Notes: generated from the letters alone by a model not told the origin. A stretch of DNA of 64,000 nucleotides from Streptomyces aidingensis (GCF_900112355.1 NZ_FOLM01000021.1:1-64000); one strand, 5' to 3'. Positions 24,016-32,722 are shown, numbered from the stretch's first letter. Program-made: numbers and translations.

Positions 24016-24560
24016 CGGCTCTCACCGCCGCGCAGCCAGCAGAACGGGGACAGCTCCAGTGAGGCGCGCAGGGCCGCGGTGGCGTCGCCATCCCGGCCGC
24101 CGGGGCCGGGCAGGACGCGCGCCCCAGTGATCGAGGCGAACATGCGGGCCGTGTGGTGCACGCACCCGGTCACCTCCCCGCCGTGCATGTCTCGCACGGT
24201 CACCGCATCCGGCGCCGAGTCGCCGCATGGCGTCGGGTCCTCGGCATGGGCGGCCGGGCAGCGTCGGGCCTCCTCGGCGGGCGGCTCCTCCGCGGCACAC
24301 TCAGCTTCGAGGAAGCCGATCAACTGCCGCAGGGACTTGCCCAGCAAGGTGAAGTGCTCGGCGCAGTGGCTGGGCGTCGCCCTCTCGGGGCTGAGGATGG
24401 AGGCGGCGGCCAGTCGTCGGCGGGCCAGGGTGAGGACGGCGTTCCGGGCACCTGCGGCGCAGAACGGGCACAGGCCGGCGGTGGGCTTGCGCGGGTCGGT
24501 GGGGCCGAAGTCGCCCGGCGCTTCGCACAGCGCGCAGCACGGGCGGGTAGGTTCATTCAT
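24012..24560 (-). CDS. Cys-rich zinc-finger-like protein (182 aa)
   Basis: A 182-residue protein from ATG 24560 (GGGAG spaced 9 nt). The N-terminus has CCALCEAPGDF and LCPFCAAGARN, two CxxC pairs forming a probable zinc site. A helical region follows (LARRRLAAASI, LLGKSLRQLIGFLEAE), then further Cys/His (RRCPAAH, GCVHHTARMF). Not recognised beyond that. It lies nearest the right end of element B and is coupled to the DUF2637 gene. Confidence 0.55.
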   Translation of the reverse strand: MNEPTRPCCALCEAPGDFGPTDPRKPTAGLCPFCAAGARNAVLTLARRRLAAASILSPERATPSHCAEHFTLLGKSLRQLIGFLEAECAAEEPPAEEARRCPAAHAEDPTPCGDSAPDAVTVRDMHGGEVTGCVHHTARMFASITGARVLPGPGGRDGDATAALRASLELSPFCWLRGGESR

Positions 24561-24638
24561 CGGGTCTGGCTCCCTTGATGCAGAGGGGTTCTGGATCAAG
24601 GCGCCGTTCGGTGGTGGGACACCGGGCGGCGCCGCTCT

Positions 24639-24670
24639 GTGGTCACGGGGGTGGTCACCCAGTGGTCACG
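24639..24670. promoter_or_regulatory. Putative integrase arm-type site, right
   Basis: Three direct copies of GTGGTCAC at 24639, 24651 and 24662, spaced 12 and 11 bp, about 120 bp inside the right att core. The 24648-24670 part matches the left-end site at 22 of 23 positions. This helical spacing is what cooperative integrase or Xis binding would need. Confidence 0.55.
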
Positions 24671-24788
24671 GACACCCCGGATCGGGGCGGTAGAGAGCGG
24701 CACGCTCCGGCGGGGCCCTAGCCTGCTGACCTGTGTGAATGATGGAGAGCGTCACCCGGCATCACCGGGCGGCATGCTTGAATCTGAA

Positions 24789-24831
24789 CTTTTAATCCGT
24801 TGGTTGTGGGTTCGAGTCCCACACGGCCTAC
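24789..24831 (+). repeat. att site: tRNA-Lys(UUU) 3' fragment (right copy)
   Basis: An identical 43-bp copy of 14252-14294. The bases to its left do not pair as a tRNA 5' half, so it is the original chromosomal 3' end left after insertion. Native chromosome continues to the right, beginning with a terminator that probably served the tRNA gene. Confidence 0.9.
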
Positions 24832-24889
24832 GCCTGGACTCGTTGGTAATTTACTGACGCCACCCCGCTGACCTGCGGATTTATGCAAG

Positions 24890-24924
24890 AGATGGCCCTC
24901 CGTCGATCGGGCGGAGGGCCATCT
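24890..24924. terminator. Bidirectional terminator at the chromosome junction
   Basis: A perfect 13-bp stem (AGATGGCCCTCCG) with a 9-nt loop followed by GCGTGTTTCTT. It serves the tRNA-Lys transcript from the left and the leftward antiporter gene (ends 24966) from the right. Confidence 0.8.
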
Positions 24925-24965
24925 GCGTGTTTCTTCCCGGGTGGTGGGGGCGGCTGCCGGGCGGT

Positions 24966-26627
24966 TCAGGGAGGGGTGCCGGGGTTGTCGTCGTCCCGCT
25001 CCGGGGCGAGGAGGCGGCCGAGGGAGCGGGCGGCGTGGGTGGCGGCGTCGGTGAAGGGCTGGAGGACGAGGTCGGTTCCGGCGGCGGCCAGGCGGTGGGC
25101 GTCGTGGGCGTTGTGGGCGGTGAGGGCGATCCGGCCGCGGTAGGCGTGGTGGCGCAGCGCGTGCAGCAGGGCGAGGTTGGTCTCCGGCAGGGGGATGGTG
25201 CTGATGACGCAGCGGGCCCGGGCCAGGGGGAGGGTTTCGAGGAAGTGGAGATCCTCGGCGCTGCCGAAGACGGCGGTGATGCCGGGGCGGTCGGTGCGGG
25301 CCACACGGTGGGGGTCGAAGTCCACGGCCAGGATGCGGTGGCCGGCGGCGGCGAGGTGGTCGGCGAGTTGTCCGCCGAAGCGGCCCAGGCCGTAGAGGAT
25401 GACGTCGGCTTCGCGTTGGCGGCCGGTGAGGTCGGGCCGGCGGCTGCCAGTGCGCTCGATGCGGGTGAGCCAGGGTTCCAGCCGGCGGTAGAGGGGGTGG
25501 GAGTAGAGGATCAGGTAGGTGGAGCCGCCGATGGTGATCAGGCCCACGACGGTGATCAGGCTGACGGTGGCGGCGTCGATGTGGCCCAGGGAGAGGCCGA
25601 GGGCGGCCAGGATGAGGGAGAACTCCGAGATCTGGGCGACGGTGAGCCCGGCGAGGAAGCCCACCCGCACCGGGTAGCGCATCGCCGTCATGATCACCAC
25701 CACGATCAGGGGGTTGCCGATCAGGACGAACAGCGAGAAGACCGCGGCCTCGGCGAGCTGGCCGGCGGCGTCGGTGAACTCCAGGCGGGCGCCCAGCTCC
25801 AGGAAGAAGAACAGCAGCAGGAAGTCGCGCAGGCTGACCAGCCGGGCGCCCAGGGCGTCCCGGTAGGGGGTGGTGGCCAGGGAGACCCCGGCCAGGAAGG
25901 CGCCGACCTCGGTGCTGAAGCCGAGCCAGTCGCTGAGCGCGGCCACCGCCACGGCGTAGGCCACGCCGAAGAGGACGAGGAGTTCCTGGGAGCGGGCGAT
26001 GTGGTGCAGCAGCCAGGGCAGCACCCAGCGCATCAGCACGGCGATGCCGGCCAGCAGTCCCAGCCCTTTGGCGAACACCAGGGCGATGTCCTGGGCGACG
26101 CTGTCGCCGGTCTGCCGTCCGAAGGCGGTCAGGGCGATCATCACCAGCACCACGACGATGTCCTGCACGATGAGGAAGCCCACCGCGATACGGCCGTGCA
26201 GTTGCTCCAGCTCACGCTTGTCGGACAGCAGTTTGACGATGATGATCGTGGAGGAGAAGGTCAGCGCGACGGCGACATACAGGGCGGTGACGGTGTCCAT
26301 GCCCAGGCCGAGGCCGATCAGGTAACCGATCACCGAGGTGAACACCACCTGGCCCAGGCCGGTGGCCACGGCGATGGGCCCGGTGGTGCGGATCAGATGC
26401 AGGTCCAGCCGCAGCCCGACCAGGAACAGCAGGATGGCGATGCCGAGCTGGGCGAGGAGTTCGATGGTGCCGGCCGGCTCCACCCAGTCGGCCCCGGCCG
26501 GTCCGGCCAGGATGCCCACGGCGATGAAGGCCACGATCAGCGGCTGCCGCAGCCGGGTGGCCACCAGTCCGGCCAGGGCGGTCAGCGCCAGAACGGCGGC
26601 AAGGAGCGGGAAGTCGTGCAGTTCCAT
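24966..26627 (-). CDS. KefB-type cation:proton antiporter with RCK domain
   Basis: A 553-residue membrane protein. About twelve hydrophobic helices span residues 1-390 (CPA2 fold: FSSTIIIVKLLSDKREL, FLIVQDIVVVLVM, FSTEVGAFLAGVSLA). An RCK/TrkA-N nucleotide-binding domain follows at about 405-525 (ILYGLGRFGGQLADHLAAAG, a GxGxxG fold, then VDFDPHRV). It should exchange K+ or Na+ for H+ under control of NAD(H) or another nucleotide. It is divergent from a KhtT/KhtU-like pair. Its promoter region includes a hexanucleotide repeat starting 23 bp upstream of the ATG. Confidence 0.9.
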   Translation of the reverse strand: MELHDFPLLAAVLALTALAGLVATRLRQPLIVAFIAVGILAGPAGADWVEPAGTIELLAQLGIAILLFLVGLRLDLHLIRTTGPIAVATGLGQVVFTSVIGYLIGLGLGMDTVTALYVAVALTFSSTIIIVKLLSDKRELEQLHGRIAVGFLIVQDIVVVLVMIALTAFGRQTGDSVAQDIALVFAKGLGLLAGIAVLMRWVLPWLLHHIARSQELLVLFGVAYAVAVAALSDWLGFSTEVGAFLAGVSLATTPYRDALGARLVSLRDFLLLFFFLELGARLEFTDAAGQLAEAAVFSLFVLIGNPLIVVVIMTAMRYPVRVGFLAGLTVAQISEFSLILAALGLSLGHIDAATVSLITVVGLITIGGSTYLILYSHPLYRRLEPWLTRIERTGSRRPDLTGRQREADVILYGLGRFGGQLADHLAAAGHRILAVDFDPHRVARTDRPGITAVFGSAEDLHFLETLPLARARCVISTIPLPETNLALLHALRHHAYRGRIALTAHNAHDAHRLAAAGTDLVLQPFTDAATHAARSLGRLLAPERDDDNPGTPP

Positions 26628-26650
26628 GACGGCGGCCGTTCACGGTCGGG

Positions 26651-26698
26651 GCAGAGGCAGAGGCAGAGGCAGAGGCAGAGGCAGAGGCAGAAGCAGGG
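26651..26698. repeat. Hexanucleotide repeat GCAGAG, six perfect copies plus decay
   Basis: Six tandem GCAGAG units followed by GCAGAA and GCAGGG lie in the 195-bp divergent gap between the KefB-type gene and the KhtT-like gene. Copy number change would move the antiporter promoter relative to its start; a regulatory effect is only a possibility. Confidence 0.7.
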
Positions 26699-26822
26699 CC
26701 GGAGCCGTCCCGTGGCGGCGACGCCTGACGCCACGGCGTGACCTGGGGCATTGTCCCGGCAGCCGGGGGTGACGGAGGATGGGGCCGGGACCAGCCGGGA
26801 AAATGGAACGAGGAGGCGGGCT

Positions 26823-27308
26823 GTGTCGGCTCCGCGGATGAGCACCACGCCCCTGCCGGGTATCGGTGTGCGCTACGACTTCAGCACCAGGGAGCACCGC
26901 CACCTTTCGGTGATAGCGCACCGGGACGGCTCGCGCACGCTGAATGCCTATCGGGCGGACGATCCGGACGCCTGCGCCCTGGCCCTGCATCTGAGCGAGA
27001 CCGAGACGGCCTCGCTGATCGACGCGCTGATGCCGGAGCATCACAATCCGGGCCTGCTGTCCACCATCGATCTGGGCCTGGTGGCCGAGCGGATCGAGCT
27101 CGGCTCCGCTTCGCGCTGGAACGGCCGGCTGCTGGGCGACACCAGGATGCGCACCGAGACCGGTGCCTCGGTCGTGGCGGTGCTGCGCCGGTCCGGGGCG
27201 GTCCCTTCCCCGGCCCCGGATTTCCGGCTGGCGGGCGGGGATGTGCTGATCGTCATCGGTACCCGTGAGGGTGTGGACGCCGCCGCCGCGATCCTGGGCC
27301 GGGAGTGA
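26823..27308 (+). CDS. KhtT-like TrkA-C regulatory protein
   Basis: A 161-residue soluble protein. The C-terminal half (about 75-158) is a TrkA-C/RCK-C fold (GDTRMRTETGASVVAVLRR, then FRLAGGDVLIVIGTREGV). The N-terminal part fits the KhtT family. GTG 26823 is chosen because AGGAGG at 26811-26816 lies six bases before it; ATG 26838 is an alternative. The next gene, five bases downstream, is a matching antiporter, so the pair should form a KhtT-KhtU-like K+/H+ efflux system, in which KhtT gates transport in response to pH or c-di-AMP (known for Bacillus, inferred here). Confidence 0.8.
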   Translation: MSAPRMSTTPLPGIGVRYDFSTREHRHLSVIAHRDGSRTLNAYRADDPDACALALHLSETETASLIDALMPEHHNPGLLSTIDLGLVAERIELGSASRWNGRLLGDTRMRTETGASVVAVLRRSGAVPSPAPDFRLAGGDVLIVIGTREGVDAAAAILGRE

Positions 27309-27312
27309 GCGG

Positions 27313-28548
27313 GTGCACTCCACGGTCATTCTCATCGAGTTCGGTGCCATCATCCTCGGCCTGGGTCTGCTGGGCCGGTTCGCCGGCCGGCTCGGGCTTT
27401 CTCCCATACCGCTGTATCTGCTGGCCGGGCTGGCCTTCGGCGAGGGAGGTCTGCTGCCGCTGGGCGCGAGCGAGGAGTTTGTCGCCATCGGCGCCGAGAT
27501 CGGCGTGATCCTGCTGCTGCTGATGCTGGGCCTGGAGTACACGGCCGCGGATCTGGTGGGCAACCTCAAGGCCCAGTACCCGGCCGGTCTGGTGGACATG
27601 GCGCTGAACGCCCTTCCCGGGGCGGCGATGGCGCTGCTGCTGGGCTGGGGGCCGGTGGCCGCCGTGGTGCTGGCCGGGGTGACCTGGATCTCGTCCTCCG
27701 GGGTCATCGCCAAGGTGCTGGCGGATCTGGGCCGGCTGGGCAACCGGGAGACGCCGGTGATCCTGTCCATCCTGGTGATGGAGGACCTGGCCATGGCCGT
27801 GTATCTGCCGATCCTGACGGCCCTGCTGGCCGGGACCGGCTGGGTGGCCGGCGGGCTGACGCTGGCCGTCGCGCTGAGCGTGGCCGGTCTGGTGCTGTTC
27901 GCCGCGGTCCGCTACGGCCGGGTCATCTCCCGCTTCGTCTCCAGCGACGACCCGGAGAAGCTGCTGCTGGTGGTGCTCGGGCTGACGCTGCTGGTGGCCG
28001 GGATCGCCCAGCAGCTTCAGGTGTCCGCCGCGGTCGGTGCCTTCCTGGTCGGCATCGCGCTGTCCGGTGAGGTGGCCGAGGGGGCGCACACCCTGCTCTC
28101 CCCGCTGCGGGATCTGTTCGCCGCGGTGTTCTTCGTCTTCTTCGGCCTGCACACCGATCCGGCCAGTATTCCGCCGGTGCTGCTGCCCGCTCTGGCCCTG
28201 GCCGTGCTCACCGCAGGCACGAAGGTCGCCACCGGTTACTGGGCCGCCCGGCGGGCCCGCGTCTCCGCCCGGGGACGCTGGCGGGCCGGTGGCGCGCTGG
28301 TGGCCCGCGGCGAGTTCTCCATCGTCATCGCCGGCCTGGCCGTGACCGCCGGGATCGAGCCCGCGCTCGGGCCGCTGGCCACCGCCTATGTCCTCATCCT
28401 GGTGATCGCCGGCCCGCTCACCGCCCGCTGGACGGAGCCCCTGGCCCGGCGCCTGGCCGAACGGCGCCGCGCCCGCACGCCGGGGGACCCGGCCCACGGC
28501 CGGCCCGCCGCCGAGGAGGCGACCGAGCCGGCCCCGGTCCCCGACTGA
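27313..28548 (+). CDS. KhtU-like K+/H+ (Na+/H+) antiporter membrane subunit
   Basis: A 411-residue protein of the CPA2 family with about twelve helices over residues 1-385 and no nucleotide-binding domain; regulation is supplied by the upstream TrkA-C protein. Typical segments are IPLYLLAGLAFGEGGLLPLG, LILLLLMLGLEYTA-like helices and SAAVGAFLVGIALSGEVAEG. The tail is polar and Pro-rich. Start GTG 27313, 5 nt after the khtT-like stop, supports coupling. If c-di-AMP controls it as in Bacillus, it would share a signal with the riboswitch at 39.1 kb. Confidence 0.85.
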   Translation: MHSTVILIEFGAIILGLGLLGRFAGRLGLSPIPLYLLAGLAFGEGGLLPLGASEEFVAIGAEIGVILLLLMLGLEYTAADLVGNLKAQYPAGLVDMALNALPGAAMALLLGWGPVAAVVLAGVTWISSSGVIAKVLADLGRLGNRETPVILSILVMEDLAMAVYLPILTALLAGTGWVAGGLTLAVALSVAGLVLFAAVRYGRVISRFVSSDDPEKLLLVVLGLTLLVAGIAQQLQVSAAVGAFLVGIALSGEVAEGAHTLLSPLRDLFAAVFFVFFGLHTDPASIPPVLLPALALAVLTAGTKVATGYWAARRARVSARGRWRAGGALVARGEFSIVIAGLAVTAGIEPALGPLATAYVLILVIAGPLTARWTEPLARRLAERRRARTPGDPAHGRPAAEEATEPAPVPD

Positions 28549-28857
28549 ATCCGCCGGGGACCCGGCGCCCGGCCGGGCTGCTGTCGCCTCCCCGGCCGGC
28601 CGGCGATGTCTGCCGCCTCCGGCGGTGGTGGGACGGCGGGATAGGTGAACGCGACATACGGTTGATCTGACGCGAAAGACTCCCCGGGACGGTGGGAGGT
28701 CGCCTAGGTTGTCCGGATCGGACGGGAACGGACCGGGAACGGCCGGGAACGGACGAGATGGGACCGGATGCGCCGGGACCGTCCGGCCGTCCGGTCACCG
28801 GGCCGGCGACCCGCGGGGGAGCGTGACCGCGAGTGCGAGCGGAGGTGGCAGACGGCC
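28549..28857. promoter_or_regulatory. Gene-free gap upstream of the SpoIIE-type phosphatase
   Basis: A 309-bp gap. It contains three GGGAACGG words at 28724-28755 spaced by about 12 bp, and GACATACGGTTGATCTGACG-type AT-richer sequence near 28650-28670 that could hold the promoter. No RNA gene is recognised. Part of it may be coding if the longer start at 28768 is used. Confidence 0.3.
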
Positions 28858-31800
28858 GTGCCGGACGCCAGAGGCGGCAGTGCGGGCGGAACGGGCGAAC
28901 CGGGCGGCGCGGCCCGCACCCCGCCCCCCGTTCCCTCCCTGCACCCATCCGCCCGCCACGGGGAGCCGCAGCCGCGGGACGCCCGGGGCGGGCACCGGAT
29001 GCGGCTGAACCTGCTCGCGGCGGTGGACGAGGACCGCCGGGACGCCGAGGTGGTGCTCACCGCCCTCCAGCAGGCCGTGGCCGGGCTGAACGGCCTGGGC
29101 GGCATGGTGCATCTGCCGGGCGGCGGCATGGCCGGCGCCCTCTACATGGTCGTCGCCAGCGGCCTGCCGGAGCCGCTGACCCGGCCGTGGCTGGTCATCC
29201 CGGTGCGCGGCGCCAACCCGCCCGGCCGCGCCGCCCGCAGGAACACCGCCGTCTGGCGGCCGGAGTTCGGCCCGCCGGACCCGTTCCCCGGCCGGGAGCA
29301 GGCCGCCCGCTGGCCCGTCGCGCTGACCGCCGGCGTCGGCCATCTCGCCGTGCCCGTCCCGGTCGCCCCCCGTCGGCGCGGCGCGCTGTCCGTGCTCTGC
29401 GCCGCGGACGACGAGCCGGGGCCGGCCGGCCGTGCCCTGCTCACGGACGTCGTCGCCTGGATGGCGGACCGGCTGCGGCCGTCCCGGGCCGTCGGTCCGT
29501 CCCCCGCGCTGCTGCGCGCCCTGGAGCACGGCGGCACCGAGGACGGGCCGCCCGAGGGGCTCACCGCCGGGCCGGCGGATGTGCCCTCCACCGGCTACAC
29601 CTGGGATCTGCGCACCGGCGCGATCACCTCCGACCGGCCCATCGCCGAGGTGCTGACCGGCATCGACCCCGATGTGCAGCGCGGCGGCATCGAGGCATGG
29701 ACGGAGCTGATCCACCCGGACGATCTGCCCCGGGTGCTGACCGGCTTCGACGAGGGCCTGCGCCAGCGCGGCGGCTTCCAGACCGAGTACCGGATGCGCC
29801 GCCACGACGGCGGCTACCTGTGGGTGGAGAGCCACGCCCGGACGGTCACCGACGCCGCCGGCGAGCCGGTCGGGGTGGTCGGCACGCTGTGGGACAGCAC
29901 CGAGGTGCATGCCGCCGCCGAGTCCGTCGGCCGGGCGCTGCGGCACATGAGTGACGGTTTCCTCGCCCTGGACTCCGACTGGCGGATCGGCTTCCTCAAT
30001 CACGCCGCGGAGCGGCTGCTGGGCTCCTCCGGCGAGCTGGGCGGGGCGCTGCTGTGGGACGTTCCCGCGGTGCGCGCCGTGCCCGGCCTGGAGAAGCGGT
30101 GCCGGGCCGCCGCCGCCGAGGGCCGTCCGGCCGGCTTCGACGTGCCCTGGCCGGACGGCGCCTCCTGGTACCACCTGCGCCTGGTCCCGGTGCCCGGGGG
30201 CCTGACCCTGTACATCACCGACATCACCGAGCGGCGGCTCCGCGAGTCCGAGCGGGCCGCGGCGGAGCGGGCCGCCTCCGAGCGGTCCGCCCTGGTGCAG
30301 CGGGTGACCCGGGGGCTGGCCGAGGCGGTCACCGCCCAGGACGTGGTCAGGGCGGTGGCGGACGGCATGCTGGCCCCGTTCGGGGCCACCGGCCTGGTGG
30401 TGATGGTGGTGGTCGGCGACCGGCTGGCCGTGGTCGGCTCGCGCGGTTATCCGGAGAGCTTCACCGAGCTGCTGAACGGCCAGCGGGTGTCCGAGCACAC
30501 CAGCGCCCCGGCCGGGGAGGCGCTGCGCACCCGCACCGCGTTCTTCGTCTCCTCCCCGGAGGAGTTCCGGGCCCGCTGGCCGAAGGCCGCCGAACTGATC
30601 CACAAGGGCGGCAAGCAGAGCTGGGCGTTTCTGCCGCTGGCGGTCTCCGGCCGGGAGATCGGCACGGCGGTGATCTCCTTCGACCGCCCGCGGGTGCTGG
30701 AGGAGGACGAGCGCACCCTGCTGATCGCGCTGAGCGGCCTGAGCGCGCAGGCCCTGGACCGGGCCAGGCTGTACGACGAGACCACCACCCGGGCCCGTAC
30801 CCTCCAGCGCAGCCTGCTGCCGCGGGTGCTGCCGGAACTGCCCGCGGTCACCGCGGCTGCCCGCTACCAGCCCGCCGCGCAGGGGGAGGACGTCGGCGGG
30901 GACTGGTACGACCTGATCCCGCTCTCCGCCGACCGGGTGGCGCTGGTGATCGGCGATGTCATGGGCCACGGCATGGCCGAGGCCGCCACCATGGGGCGGC
31001 TGCGGACGGCGGTGCGCACCCTGTCGGAGCTGGAGCTGCCGCCCGACGAGGTGCTGGGCCATCTCAACGAGATCGTCGGCGAGCTCGGCGAGGACGCCCT
31101 CGCGACCTGCCTGTACGGGGTCTACGACCCGGTGACGCGGCGGCTGGAGTACGCCAGCGCCGGTCATCCGCCGCCGGCCGTAGCGGGCCCGGACTCCGCG
31201 GTCACCTTCCCCTCCGGGATTCCCGATCCGCCGCTGGGGGTGGCCGCCCCGCCGTTCGAGACCGTGGTCACCGAGCTGCCCGCCGACAGCCTGCTCGCCC
31301 TGTACACCGACGGTCTGGTGGAGTCCCCGGGCCGGGACATCGACCGGGGCATGGAGCTGCTGGCCGGCACGCTGTCCGCGGCGGTCGCCGCGGGCCGGGC
31401 CGGCTCCCCGGGCCCGGCGGCCCCGGCGGGCTCGGCGGGGAAGCTGGAAGAGCTGTGCGCCACGGTCACCTCCGCCCTGCTGCCCGCCCACGGCGAGCTG
31501 CTGGACGACGCCGCCCTGCTGCTGGCCCGCACCCACCCGCTGCCCGCGGAGAGCATCGCCGAGTGGCCGCTGCCGGAGCATCCGATGGCGGCCGGCCGGG
31601 CCCGGGAGCTGGTGCGCGAACAGCTCACCGCCTGGGGGCTGGGCCGGGAGGAACTGATCATGACGACCGAGCTGGTGGTCAGCGAACTGGTCGGCAATGT
31701 GATCCGGCATGCCCGCGGCCCCATCCGGCTGCGGATGCTGCGCAGCCGCACGCTGATCTGCGAGGTCTCCGACGCCAGCCTGACCACCCCGCACATCCGG

Positions 31801-31965
31801 CACGCCTCGGCGACCGACGAGGGCGGGCGCGGCCTCCAGCTCGTCGCCGCGCTCTCCCAGCGCTGGGGCACCCGCCACAACCCGTCCGGCAAGTCCATCT
31901 GGACCGAGCAGCCGCTGCCCGGCACCGCCGCACCGCAGGGCGCGACGGCGCCGGGCAGCGGCTGA
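28858..31965 (+). CDS. Multidomain PAS/GAF/SpoIIE-type serine phosphatase with HATPase domain
   Basis: About 1035 residues. Domain order: an N-terminal GAF-like region (50-210), PAS (245-355: TELIHPDDLPRVL), a second PAS-like unit (360-460), GAF (480-640), a PP2C/SpoIIE phosphatase (650-895: GEDVGGDWYDLIPL, VIGDVMGHGMAEA, LYTDGLVESPG) and a C-terminal RsbW-like HATPase (910-1020: MTTELVVSELVGNVIRHA). Such proteins both dephosphorylate anti-sigma antagonists and can act as anti-sigma kinases, so they belong to a partner-switching stress pathway. The start is uncertain: in-frame ATG 28768, GTG 28858 (GGAGG upstream) and ATG 28999 are all possible. Confidence 0.85.
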   Translation: MPDARGGSAGGTGEPGGAARTPPPVPSLHPSARHGEPQPRDARGGHRMRLNLLAAVDEDRRDAEVVLTALQQAVAGLNGLGGMVHLPGGGMAGALYMVVASGLPEPLTRPWLVIPVRGANPPGRAARRNTAVWRPEFGPPDPFPGREQAARWPVALTAGVGHLAVPVPVAPRRRGALSVLCAADDEPGPAGRALLTDVVAWMADRLRPSRAVGPSPALLRALEHGGTEDGPPEGLTAGPADVPSTGYTWDLRTGAITSDRPIAEVLTGIDPDVQRGGIEAWTELIHPDDLPRVLTGFDEGLRQRGGFQTEYRMRRHDGGYLWVESHARTVTDAAGEPVGVVGTLWDSTEVHAAAESVGRALRHMSDGFLALDSDWRIGFLNHAAERLLGSSGELGGALLWDVPAVRAVPGLEKRCRAAAAEGRPAGFDVPWPDGASWYHLRLVPVPGGLTLYITDITERRLRESERAAAERAASERSALVQRVTRGLAEAVTAQDVVRAVADGMLAPFGATGLVVMVVVGDRLAVVGSRGYPESFTELLNGQRVSEHTSAPAGEALRTRTAFFVSSPEEFRARWPKAAELIHKGGKQSWAFLPLAVSGREIGTAVISFDRPRVLEEDERTLLIALSGLSAQALDRARLYDETTTRARTLQRSLLPRVLPELPAVTAAARYQPAAQGEDVGGDWYDLIPLSADRVALVIGDVMGHGMAEAATMGRLRTAVRTLSELELPPDEVLGHLNEIVGELGEDALATCLYGVYDPVTRRLEYASAGHPPPAVAGPDSAVTFPSGIPDPPLGVAAPPFETVVTELPADSLLALYTDGLVESPGRDIDRGMELLAGTLSAAVAAGRAGSPGPAAPAGSAGKLEELCATVTSALLPAHGELLDDAALLLARTHPLPAESIAEWPLPEHPMAAGRARELVREQLTAWGLGREELIMTTELVVSELVGNVIRHARGPIRLRMLRSRTLICEVSDASLTTPHIRHASATDEGGRGLQLVAALSQRWGTRHNPSGKSIWTEQPLPGTAAPQGATAPGSG

Positions 31966-32071
31966 GCAGGCCCGTGGGAGTCGGCGGGCGGCGGTCCTCC
32001 TGGCCGGCGGCCGATGGCATGCCGGAACAGCTCGCCCCGCCACTGCTTGCCGGCCGCGGGGGAGGAGCGGG

Positions 32072-32722
32072 TCAGCGGCGCGGGGCGGCCGTGGTCCGGC
32101 GGACGATCAGGCGGTCGATGGAGTGCGTGTGGCGCACGCCGTTCTCGTGCTCGTCGTCGTAGATGTAGCTGCGGGCGCGGACGGTTTCCCAGCCGTCGGC
32201 GAAGTGCTCGCGCACCTCGCCGCTGTCGGGCGGCGGATCGGGCATCAGCGGGCGCAGGTCCCCGGGGATGGGCACGGCGGCGTTGAACGAGGCCAGCGCC
32301 AGCATGCCGCCGTCCGGGCGGACCCAGGAGGTCAGGCTGCGGTAGACGGCCAGCCGTGCGGCGCGGTCCAGGAAGTGGGTCACGCCGTAGCAGATGACCA
32401 GGTCGTAGCCGGTGCTCCGGCCGGGGTCGGTGGCGCGCAGATCGCCGTTCCAGATCCGGACGTCGGCCTCGCGGGCCAGCGGGGCGAGCAGCTCCCGGGT
32501 GGCGCGGACGCCTTCCCGGTCGGTGTCGAAGCCGTGCAGGACGGTGGCGCCGGCGGTGGCGAACGGGACCAGATTGCGTCCCCAGCCGCAGCCCGCGTCC
32601 AGCACCGAGGAGAAGGGGTGCGCGCGGGCCAGCTCCGCCAGTTCGGAGCTGGGTGCCGCACCGCCGCGCGCCGGATTCCAGACCTCGCGCCGCCCGCCGT
32701 GCCCGGCCGTCCCCGTTCCCAT
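32072..32722 (-). CDS. SAM-dependent methyltransferase (class I, TehB/UbiE-like)
   Basis: A 216-residue protein with motif I SSVLDAGCGWGRNLVPFA (about residue 38-55), motif II LHGFDTDREGV and DLVICYGVTHFLD as motif IV. This is a small stand-alone Rossmann methyltransferase; the substrate is unknown, with tellurite-resistance TehB-like folds the nearest impression. ATG 32722 is preceded by GAGAGGGGAC. Four tandem CCGCT units (32735-32754) lie just upstream of the ribosome site. It is convergent with the SpoIIE gene and divergent from a small hypothetical gene. Confidence 0.75.
   Translation of the reverse strand: MGTGTAGHGGRREVWNPARGGAAPSSELAELARAHPFSSVLDAGCGWGRNLVPFATAGATVLHGFDTDREGVRATRELLAPLAREADVRIWNGDLRATDPGRSTGYDLVICYGVTHFLDRAARLAVYRSLTSWVRPDGGMLALASFNAAVPIPGDLRPLMPDPPPDSGEVREHFADGWETVRARSYIYDDEHENGVRHTHSIDRLIVRRTTAAPRR

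Larger units (their letters stand above)
14252..24831. mobile_element. Element B: 10.6 kb integrative element in tRNA-Lys
   Basis: Bounded by perfect 43-bp tRNA-Lys repeats. Contents are an outward-facing tyrosine integrase next to the left end, XRE repressor, Xis-like protein, RepA-like ATPase, iteron/palindrome region, small accessory genes, an HTH/TPR-like regulator and a DUF2637 protein. This is the layout of an actinobacterial integrative element related to AICEs, but no FtsK/TraB-type gene is present, so it is likely not self-transmissible. Matching GTGGTCAC repeats lie inside both ends. Confidence 0.85.

Noticed and set aside
24770..24832. A complete tRNA gene at the right att site
   Set aside because: Same 43-bp 3' fragment; the preceding bases (GCATGCTTGAATCTGAA) do not pair as a tRNA 5' half.
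26651..26698. A CRISPR-like array
   Set aside because: Repeat units are 6 bp without spacers; it is a simple hexanucleotide tract.
24927..26741. A 604-codon plus-strand ORF opposite the KefB-type gene
   Set aside because: Gly/Gln/Asp-rich antisense shadow; the minus strand encodes a clear 12-helix antiporter with RCK domain.
28795..32043. A 1082-codon open frame on the minus strand
   Set aside because: Antisense shadow of the SpoIIE-type phosphatase gene; composition is Gly/Arg/Gln-rich without motifs.
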